Shown here: in pieces, positions 55,717-64,000 of the stretch
How positions within the stretch are numbered: the stretch's first letter is position 1
How the letters are laid out: every line of letters begins with the position of its first letter
Assembly: GCF_029867415.1 (NCBI RefSeq)
Contig: NC_081183.1
Span: 13,264,404-13,328,403, forward strand
Reading direction: 5' to 3'
Source of the DNA: Vicia villosa
Lineage: Eukaryota > Streptophyta > Magnoliopsida > Fabales > Fabaceae
DNA length: 64,000 nucleotides
Position numbers and translations under genes: made by a program
Notes under the pieces: model-generated
Database searches by the model: none
Told to the model about the DNA's origin: nothing
The model's input: the letters and a program-made list of their open reading frames with translations, nothing else

Positions 55717-58700
55717 ATTTACTATTGATAAACCCATTGAATGCAATAACCCTATGCCCTCTCCCAACTTTGAGTTTCCTGTGTTCGAAGCCGAAGAAGA
55801 GGAAGAAGAGGAGATCCCGGACGAGATCTCTCGATTACTTAAGCACGAGGAAAGAGCCATTCTGCATCACAAAGAGCCTTTAGAAAAGATCAACTTGGGT
55901 TCTGAAGAAGACAAAAAAGAAGTGACCATTGGATCGCTGCTTGATGCTGATATCAAGAGTAAGTTGACAGACCTTCTCAAAGAATATGTTGACGTGTTTG
56001 CCTGAGCCTACCAAGACATGCCTGGGTTGGATACCAATATTGTTCAGCATTTCTTGCCATTGAAGCCAGAATGTCCGCCGGTTAAGCAGAAATTGCGAAG
56101 GACTCACCCTGATATGGCTAACAAGATCAAAACAGAAGTTCAAAATCAACTTGACGCAGGTTTTCTAATCACCTCTGAGTATCCTCAATGGTTGGCCAAC
56201 ATTGTGCCAGTTCCGAAGAAAGATGGCAAAGTCAGAATGTGTGTTGACTACCGTGACTTGAACAAGGCCAGTCCAAAAGATGACTTTCCATTACCACATA
56301 TTGACATGCTGGTTGATAACACCGCTAAGTTCAACGTCTTTTCCTTCATGGACGGGTCCTCCGGTTATAATCAGATCAAGATGGCTCCTGAAGACATGGA
56401 GAAGACATCTTTCATCACCCCATGGGGTACCTTTTGCTACAAAGTGATGCCGTTTGGATTGAAGAATGCAGGCGCAACTTACCAAAGGGCAATGACTACT
56501 CTCTTTCATGACATGATGCATAAAGAAATTGAAGTTTATGTGGACGACATGATAGCCAAGTCCAGCACAGAAGAAGAACATATTGAATACCTTTTGAAGT
56601 TGTTTCAACGACTAAGGAAATATCAGCTTCGCTTGAATCCTAACAAATGTACTTTTGGGGTTAGATCTGGAAAACTCTTGGGTTTCATTGTCAGCCAAAG
56701 AGGTATTGAAGTAGATCCCGACAAAGTCAGAGCTATTCAAGAGATGCCTGCACCAAAAACTGAAAAGCAAGTAAGAGGATTTCTTGGACGATTAAACTAT
56801 ATCTCCAGATTTATCTCTCAAATGACTGCTACTTGTGGGCCAATTTTCAAGCTTCTCCGCAAAGATCAAGGGGTTGTATGGACTGAAGATTGCCAGAAAG
56901 CGTTCGACAGTATCAAAGAGTACCTATTAGAACCACCAATATTGATTCCTCCAGTTGAAGGAAGACCATTAACCATGTACCTTACTGTGTTGGAAGAATC
57001 CATGGGTTGTATGCTTGGACAACAAGATGAAACCGGTAAGAAGGAGCATGCCATCTATTACCTGAGTAAGAAATTCACAGATTGTGAGTCTCGTTACTCC
57101 ATGCTCGAAAAAACATGTTGTGCTTTGGCTTGGGCTTCAAAACATCTCCGCCAGTACATGATCAACAATACTACTTGGTTAATCTCCAAAATGGATCCGA
57201 TCAAGTATGTCTTTGAAAAGCCTGCATTAACAGGAAGGATTGCCCGATGGCAAATGCTGTTATCCGAGTATGACATTGAATACCGTGCTCAAAAAGCCGT
57301 CAAAGGAAGAATTCTCGCCGATCATTTGGCGCATCAACCAATTAATGAATATCAATTTCTCAAGTTTGACTTTCCTGACGAAGATGTCATGTACTTAAAA
57401 ATGAAAGATTGTGACGAACCGTTACCTGAAGAAGGTCCTGAGCCTGGATCAAGATGGGGCCTAATTTTTGACGGAGCAGTAAACGCTTTTGGCAATGGAA
57501 TTGGGGCAATCATCATCACTCCCAAGGGTACTCATATCCCATTCTCCGCCAGATTGCTATTTGATTGCACCAACAACATCGCAGAATATGAAGCTTGTAT
57601 CATGGGTCTCGAAGAAGCCATTGACTTAAGAATCAAAATCCTAGACATATATGGAGATTCAGCCCTTGTGATCAACCAAATCAAAGACAAATGGGAAACT
57701 TATCACCCTGGCTTGATTCCTTACAGAGATTATGCAAGACGTATGTTGACTTTCTTCAACAAGGTTGAATTGCATCATATACCTCGAGATCAGAATCGAA
57801 TGGCAGACGCCTTGGCTACTCTATCTTCCGTGTTCAAAGTCAATCATTGGAACGATATGCCTACAGTCAGAATTACGCGCCTTGAAAGGCCCGCCTATGT
57901 ATTTGCAACTGAAGCAGTCATCGATGATAAGCCGTGGTTCCACGACATCAAACGCTTCCTTCAAACTCAAGAGTACCCGCTTGGGGCATCAAACAAAGAT
58001 AAGAAAACTCTAAGGAGGCTTTCTGGCAGTTTCTTCCTGAACGGAGATGTGCTATACAAAAGAAATTTCGACATGGTTTTGCTCAGATGCGTGGATAGAC
58101 ACGAAGCAGACATGTTAATGCATGAAGTGCATGAAGGGTCCTTTGGAACTCATTCAAATGGGCATGCAATGTCCAAGAAAATCTTAAGAGCAGGATACTA
58201 TTGGTTGACAATGGAATCAGATTGTTATAAACACGTGAAGAGATGTCACAAGTGCCAGATCTACGCAGATAAGATCCATGTGCCACCGACTCTACTCAAC
58301 GTTCTCTCATCTCCATGGCCTTTCTCCATGTGGGGTATCGACATGATCGGAATGATCAAACCGAAAGCTTCAAACGGTCATCGTTTCATCTTGGTAGCAA
58401 TTGATTACTTCACCAAATGGGTCGAAGCAACATCTTATGCCAATGTTACAAGACAAGTGGTTGTGAGGTTTATCAAGAATAACATCATTTGTCGATATGG
58501 TATTCCCAGCAAGATCATTACTGACAATGGTTCAAACTTGAACAACAAGATGATGAAAGAATTATGTGAGGAATTCAAGATTGAGCATCATAACTCTTCT
58601 CCTTACAGACCAAAAATGAACGGCGCTGTTGAAGCTGCCAACAAGAATATTAAGAAGATTGTCCAGAAAATGGTCGTCACTTACAAAGACTGGCATGAAA

Positions 58701-59182
58701 TGCTGCCATTTGCTTTACATGGGTACCGTACTTCAGTGCGTACTTCAACAGGGGCAACTCCTTTTTCTCTAGTATACGGCATGGAAGCTGTGCTCCCCGT
58801 AGATGTTGAAATCCCATCAATGAGAGTCCTCATGGAGACTAAGTTATCAGAGGCTGAATGGTGTCAAAGCAGATACGATCAGTTGAACTTAATCGAAGAA
58901 AAACGTATGACTGCTCTATGCCATGGACAGTTATACCAAGCAAGGATGAAACAAGCTTTTAACAAAAAGGTTCGACCTCGTGAATTTCGAGAAGGTGACC
59001 TCATGCTTAAAAAGATCTTGTCTTTTCAACCAGATTCTAGGGGCAAATGGTCTCCTAATTACGAAGGCCCGTATGTTGTCAAAAGAACATTTTCTGGCGG
59101 CGCCATGACTCTTGCAACCATGGATGGTGATGAACTCCCGCATCCTGTGAATGCTGATGCAGTCAAGAAATACTTTGTCTAA
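55709..59182 (+). pseudogene. RT-RNase H-aRNase H-integrase, Ogre-2, broken
   Basis: A TGA at 56003-56005 replaces the Trp codon of VFAW in the segment before RT. The rest is open from 56018 to 59182. The RT active site is the normal YVDD (56537-56548). The first RNase H is degenerate as in Ogre-1, and the archaeal-type RNase H and the D,D35E integrase are complete. One RT residue near the first Asp differs (FMDGSSG instead of FMDGFSG). Confidence 0.93.
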
Positions 59183-59199
59183 AAAATACAAAAGAACAG

Positions 59200-59364
59200 C
59201 TCGGTAAGTTGAAAACCCGCAAAGGGCGACTTAGGCAAAAATGAGTGTCTCGGTGGACTGAAAACCCGAAAGGGCGGTCCAGGCAAAAATTAGAGACAAT
59301 AAACAAAAAAATCATCCTGGTAGATTGAAAACCTGAAAAGGCAATCTAGGCAAAAATTAAGGAT
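59200..59364 (+). ncRNA. Three covarying GAAA-loop stem modules, Ogre-2
   Basis: They are colinear with 18393-18559. All middle stems (TAAGT/ACTTA, TGGAC/GTCCA, TAGAT/ATCTA) are kept. In module 3 the inner hairpin is CCT-GAAA-AGG, a fully paired form of the CCT-GAAA-GGG seen in Ogre-1. This is a proposed RNA element only. Confidence 0.55.
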
Positions 59365-60590
59365 TTATGACAAAGTAACTGCATCAGTCTGTACTTCGTC
59401 ACCTGAATCGTCTTTTCCATCAAAGGATCTACGATCAAATCATCGCCAATCTGAAGCAACAAGCACAGTTGGAACTCAATGTTGTTAGGGGAAATAGTGG
59501 TTATTGCTTTCAATGTAGCCTTTTCCGCATAATTACCATTTCCAACTTTTGTAAATACTCCATGGAATCACGCCTTTAGCTGATTACCATCCTATTAAAT
59601 AAATTTGAGCCTTGTGCCCATTTGTTTGCAATCTCTAATTTCTTTTAGCTTGCAAAATGACACTTTAACTGTGTTATTCGTTTTTGAAAAAAAAAAGTTT
59701 TAAATGAATTTACTTTTCTTTTTCAAAATAAAAGCGAAATTTTCCTTTGAGTTGTGAACAACAGAAGGAACATCAACAGCTATCTCCATAGGACGAATCA
59801 AGGATTATGATAGGAAAAGCTCTTCTATCCCCAGTGAAGAAGGTCTTCTATCCCCAGTGTCGAAGATTTTCCATCTCCAGTAAAGAAGATTCTTCCATCT
59901 CAGTGAGAAAAATTGCTCATCTTCCCCAGAGAAGTTTAAAACATGCAGCACCATTCATCACCCGTGCTATCTACAACGTGTTGAAAAACATTTGCCAAGT
60001 ATCTGGTTGTATTGCGACGTCGGTCCTTCTCCAGTATATACCCCTCTGTCTGTCAGTATTGTCAGTATGCATGCTACATTCATGACATTCATCATTCATA
60101 CATATTTGCATCATTTATGCATTCTTGCATTTTTCAATGTTTGCTTCAAAATCATTTGTTTAGGATATATCTATCCCAAAAAAAAAAAAAAAAAAGAAGA
60201 AGAAGAAGAAAAAGAAACAGATATGGGCGTGTCATCTCTCCAAGTAGGTTGTCACCCATAAGCAGAAAGAACATCTTCTTTCTCCAGTTCCCCACTGAGA
60301 TCATTCCTCGTGGAAGAAGGTTGCTTCAGTTTCTCCTCTCAAAACAAAGGAGAAAATCCCCATTTGAGTTCATTCCTCATGGGAACAAAGTCTTGTTTGA
60401 CTGTTTCTTTCCAATTCATTCATGGTTAGAACTTTGTCTTTACCAAAAATTCAAATTCCGATTCCACCAAAAAGAGTCGAGAAAAACAGACCATAAACAA
60501 TAGCCTCATCATCTGAGCAGTTTATGTTTCTTTCAAAAATTTCCTCTCAAGGAAATCAATCATGAAGACCATTTGACGATCAGGGCCTTA
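59365..60590 (+). other. Ogre-2 3' UTR, remaining part
   Basis: This non-coding stretch is colinear with Ogre-1 18560-19900. It includes a shortened 23-bp repeat (59813-59905) and an expanded A/GAA tract (60179-60215). Small frames in it have no domain support. Confidence 0.7.
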
Positions 60591-60900
60591 TTACTGTTCA
60601 CAAGGCTGAATAACCAGTAATTTCCCTAACAAAGTCTCCAGGATCATTTTATCACTCGGCTGATAATTGATCATGTCTTCAAAACCGCTATCACGAGGCT
60701 GGTAGTCGGTAACCTTTTGTTCTGGTTATATTATTTAACATGTCTGTCACAAGGCTGATAGTCGGTAATATTAACCGAACCTTTGAAACTCTTTTTACCT
60801 TGTCAAGTCTATCGCAATGCTGATAGTCGGTAATACAGTTTCATACCTTTCACCTTCGCATTATTAAACAAGTCTATCCCCATGCTGATAGTCGATAATG
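60591..60900 (+). ncRNA. Six two-tier stem-loops, Ogre-2
   Basis: The same six modules occur as at 19901-20210. Changes keep pairing: ACTATCA/TGGTAGT becomes GCTATCA/TGGTAGT (A-T to G-T), and the fourth module becomes CTGTCA/TGATAG with its loop switched from CCATGC to CAAGGC. Outer stems TTACTG/CAGTAA, TTACC/GGTAA and CATTAT/ATAATG are unchanged. Confidence 0.55.
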
Positions 60901-60930
60901 TTGATAGGTAAGCTTTTCTTACAAAGCTAT

Positions 60931-62379
60931 TGTTGCACCCCAAAATTTGCCCATTTATTTATTTCCCTATGGGTCTCACCTTACATTCATGTGCATACCT
61001 CATCTACGATATTCATCCATTACATTCATCCATACCATGGTTACTATTCAGAATTGATAAGAAAAGAACTTCTGAAGAAGAAATGCCTAATAAAAAATAA
61101 AAGAAGATTTGAAGTCTGATTACATGGCATCATCTCCATTGAAGTCCTCCTAAAATCAGGGTTTCATCCTCTCCAAGGCAAAAGTTCTGACTAAAGGATA
61201 CAAGCTTCAGATTCATCAGGGCTTCCAAATTAGGGTTTTGACCAAAGTCAACACTATTGACTTTTTGGTCAATATTTAATCAGAAGATGATTTTTGAGTA
61301 TGAAAATATGGTTGCCTCGAGGAAATATTCAGTGGATTTATGTTGATCGAAAATTGATTGAGAATCAGATCAGAAACGGATTAATCGGGAAATTCATCTG
61401 AAATCAGAAAAATCAGGAAATGTTAACTTTTGGTCAAAGTCAAAGTCAACTGTCAAATGTGGACTTTTGGTGGAAAATCGGTCAAAGAAAAGTCAACAAA
61501 ATAAAATAAAATCAAGAAATTGTTAAAGTTGCCATTTTTGGAAGTTATGCTAAAAAAGGAAAGTTCTCACACTTAGAAAATATTTTGACACTTTAAAGCA
61601 TGATGATCAGTCCACTTCAGCACCAATTTACACGTGGCATATGGAAGAATTTCAAGACAAGCTCAACATAGAAAATGTTCATCTCATGGCATATTACAAC
61701 TTTGTAGTTGGAATTTTATGCATTTGAATCATGGTTGAAAAGATACAAAGGTACAAAGTTTGAAGGTTCCAAGTTATTCAAGTCATGATGCTGGGCAGAA
61801 TTGCTGGGCATGCGCGGTCATTTAATCGAACATGTGGTGTGCCATCTTTGGAGCCAATTCTAGAAGAATACAAGCGCTCTTTTGAATCAACTCTGACACA
61901 TGTATACTCTCCTCCATTCTCTCCCTTCACTTCCATTCTTCACACATTCTTCCTCTCCACCATTCTTCATTCATTCATTAATCATCACCCACGCCTCCAC
62001 ACCATCTCATTCACTCTTCACCACCATTCTTCTATACTTCTCAATCGCTCTCACTCATTCAATCATCTTCTTCCTCTCAGCCAACCTTCACCATCATCAT
62101 ACGCTCAGAACAATAACTCTTAGAGCTTCAACATCTGAAGCTCTAAGTAGTGAGCTTAGCCTCCATTAATCCTTATTCTCTCTGCTCCACACTCTCTCAA
62201 TTCTCAATCAGCAACTCCTATCAACACTCAGCAACGGGAACACAGAAGAGTTCAAGAATCTAAAATTTGAAAAAGAAGAAGTAGGAGAAGAAGAATCGGC
62301 TAAGAGTAAAAGCATCAAAACCAGAAATTGTTACCTGAAGAAATCCTCCGCCATTTGCGTTTATTTCGCACCTTCAAGA
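60931..62379 (+). repeat. Left end of an Ogre/Tat-like LTR, interrupted
   Basis: It starts TGTTGCACCCCAAAATTTGCCC, exactly where Ogre-2 similarity stops. The preceding GCTAT (60926-60930) is the expected duplication. The U3-like text with TTAGGGTTTTGACC and AAAGTCAAC runs resembles the Ogre LTR style but is a different family. It is interrupted at 62380 by a copia element. A small frame at 61785-62123 is low-complexity (Ser/His/Leu) and not supported as a gene. Confidence 0.65.
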
Positions 62380-63643
62380 TGAAGGATAGAAAAACACTTA
62401 GAAAGGGGGGGATTGAATAAGTGTGACTTTAAATCTTGGACGATAAAAATAAATTGCACAATTATTTTTATCCTGGTTCGCTGTTAACGAAGCTACTCCA
62501 GTCCACCCCCGCAGAGATGATTTACCTCAACCTGAGGATTTAATCCACTAATCGCACGGATTACAATGGTTTTCCACTTAGTCCGCAACTAAGTCTTCCA
62601 GAGTCTTCTGATCACACACTGATCACTCCAGGAACAACTGCTTAGATACCCTCTAAGACTTTTCTAGAGTCTACTGATCAACACGATCACTCTAGGCTTA
62701 GTTCACTCCTAAGACTTCCCTAGAGTATTCTGATCAACACGATCACTCTAGTTACAAACTGCTCAGCCAACTGCTAAGACTTCCTAGAGTATACTGATCA
62801 CACTGATCACTCTAGTTCCTTACAACTTAATGTAATTCTAAGAGTATTACAAATGCTTCTTAAAAGCGATAATCACAACTGTGATATTTCTCTTAACGTT
62901 TAAGCTTAATCTCACTAAAATATTACAACAGCAATGTAGTGAGCTTGATGAAGATGAAGATTCTGAGTTTAGATTTGAACAGCGTTTCAGCAAGTTTCTT
63001 TTCGTTCAGAGTTGTTAAGAATTGGTAACCTTGCTTCTCATCAGAACTTCATATTTATAGGCGTTGAGAAGATGACCGTTGAATGCATTTAATGCTTTGC
63101 GTGTTCCGTACAGCATTGCACTTAATGTTATACGCTTTTGTCAACTACCTCGAGCCTTGTTCACGCTGTGTCTACTGACGTAGCCTTTAGTAGCTTTTAA
63201 CGTTCCTTTTGTCAGTCAGCGTAGTCTGCCACCTGTACTTCCTTCTGATCTGATGTTTGTGAATACGACGTTTGAATATCATCAGAGTCAAAACAGCTTG
63301 GTGCATAGCATCTTCTGATCTTCTGACCTTGAAGTGCTTCTGAGCGTGATACCATCTTCTGATCTTCAGTGCTTCTGATCTCATGTTCTTCTGATGCTTC
63401 CATAGACCCATGTTCTGATTCTGCTTCGACCATCTTCTGATGTCTTGCCAGACCATGTTATGATGTTGCATGCTGAACCATTTGAGATACAACTTCTGAG
63501 CGCTGAATTATGCGTACTCTTTATATATATTTCCTGAAAGGGAAATTGCATTGGATTAGAGTACCATATTATCTTAAGCAAAATTCATATTATTGTTATC
63601 ATCAAAACTAAGATAATTGATAAGAACAAATCTTGTTCTAACA
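62380..63643 (-). repeat. 3' LTR of a second minus-strand SIRE-type copia
   Basis: On the minus strand it starts TGTTAGAACAAGATTTG and ends TCTATCCTTCA (1264 bp), the same family as 26937-28212. A TATAAATA box lies at 63052-63059 on the minus strand. It is the 3' LTR, because a polypurine tract lies to its right. The expected duplication on the left is CAAGA (62375-62379); the partner is beyond the window. Confidence 0.85.
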
Positions 63644-64000
63644 ATCTCCCCCTTTTTGATGATGACAAAAACATATATAAATGATATGAATTTGCGATCA
63701 GAAAGAGTAGACGGCAAAAGACAAAATTACACAGCTATAGCATACGCATATGAATATGTCTCCCCCTGAGATTAACAATCTCCCCCTGAGATAAATAATC
63801 TCCCCCTGAAATAAATACTCGAAGAACTTTGATAAAAGACTTCCCTGATTATTTCGGTAGAGACGATCATATAAGCTTCTGCCTTCAGAGAATTCATAGC
63901 TTCTGACTTCTGCTTCCATTGGACAGCTTCAGAACTTGAATTTCTTTAGATCCTTAGAACACTCACAGCTTCTGATTCCTGCTTCCATCGTGGACAGCTT
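63644..64000 (-). mobile_element. SIRE-type copia, 3' internal end with repeated PPT motifs
   Basis: On the minus strand CATCAAAAAGGGGGAGATTG abuts the LTR as polypurine tract. Three further GGGGGAGA motifs lie at 63759-63770, 63779-63790 and 63799-63810, at 20-bp spacing. Multiple polypurine motifs before the 3' LTR are a known Sirevirus hallmark. The remaining DNA is rich in AGCTTCTGA/TCAGAAGCT words and codes for nothing recognisable. The body lies beyond the window. Confidence 0.75.

Larger units (their letters stand above)
37916..60930 (+). mobile_element. Ogre-2: second Ogre element, 3' part outside or lost
   Basis: It has the same order as Ogre-1: LTR, Arg-type primer site, ORF1, gag-pro, intron, RT-RNaseH-INT and structured 3' UTR. 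Coding similarity to Ogre-1 is very high. It is inactive: TAG at 53738, a 39-bp deletion in the protease, and TGA at 56003. A solo LTR sits in its 5' LTR and another LTR interrupts the 3' UTR at 60931. Its polypurine tract, 3' LTR and right target duplication are not in the window. Confidence 0.92.

Noticed and set aside
61785..62169. Small plus-strand frames of 89-112 codons
   Set aside because: They are Ser/His/Leu low-complexity from pyrimidine-rich LTR leader sequence, with no domain and no conservation evidence.

Overview
The window is plant repeat DNA with no recognisable host gene. It is most likely from a legume of the pea/vetch group (Fabeae). The evidence is two very large Ty3/gypsy elements of the Ogre (Tat) lineage: LTRs of about 5 kb, an arginine-tRNA-type primer site, an extra ORF before gag, and a small intron between the protease and RT regions. 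Two SIRE-like Ty1/copia elements add support. Species cannot be fixed from the sequence alone.

Left block (1-28212): a minus-strand SIRE-type copia element (gag remnants at 1-292 and 25986-26850, 5' LTR 26937-28212) was hit by an LTR element that is now a solo LTR (298-2729 plus 25604-25980, target duplication ATCCT). That solo LTR was then hit by a complete Ogre, called Ogre-1 (2730-25598, target duplication GTTAT). Ogre-1's two 5.09-kb LTRs differ at only a handful of sites by eye, so it is very young. Its three frames (ORF1, gag-pro, RT-RNaseH-RNaseH-integrase) are long and open. However, it has a TAG just before the predicted intron donor and an RT active-site change (YVDD to YVDN).

Middle block (28213-37915): older decayed repeats. 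They are a gypsy gag relic on the minus strand, a copia-like LTR with five tandem hairpin repeats, a non-autonomous Helitron (30762-33464) with both ends recognisable, a LINE RT relic, a short minus-strand LTR element with an Arg-type primer site (35299-37554), and the first 359 bp of another LTR.

Right block (37916-64000): a second Ogre, Ogre-2 (from 37916, interrupted at 60930). Its coding region is very similar to Ogre-1 but carries two stop codons and a protease deletion, and its RT motif is the normal YVDD. Its 5' LTR shares only its ends with Ogre-1; the promoter-bearing middle is different. A minus-strand solo Ogre LTR (39723-44856, duplication ATACC) sits inside it. At 60931 another LTR starts, itself interrupted at 62380 by a second minus-strand SIRE-type element that runs off the window.

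The most interesting signal is in the non-coding parts of Ogre. The segment after the integrase stop, the segment before the polypurine tract, and the right part of each LTR are built from serial stem-loop modules. Their stems change in sequence from module to module but stay complementary, around fixed loops. This looks like a selected RNA architecture. It was read by eye and needs a structure/covariation test.
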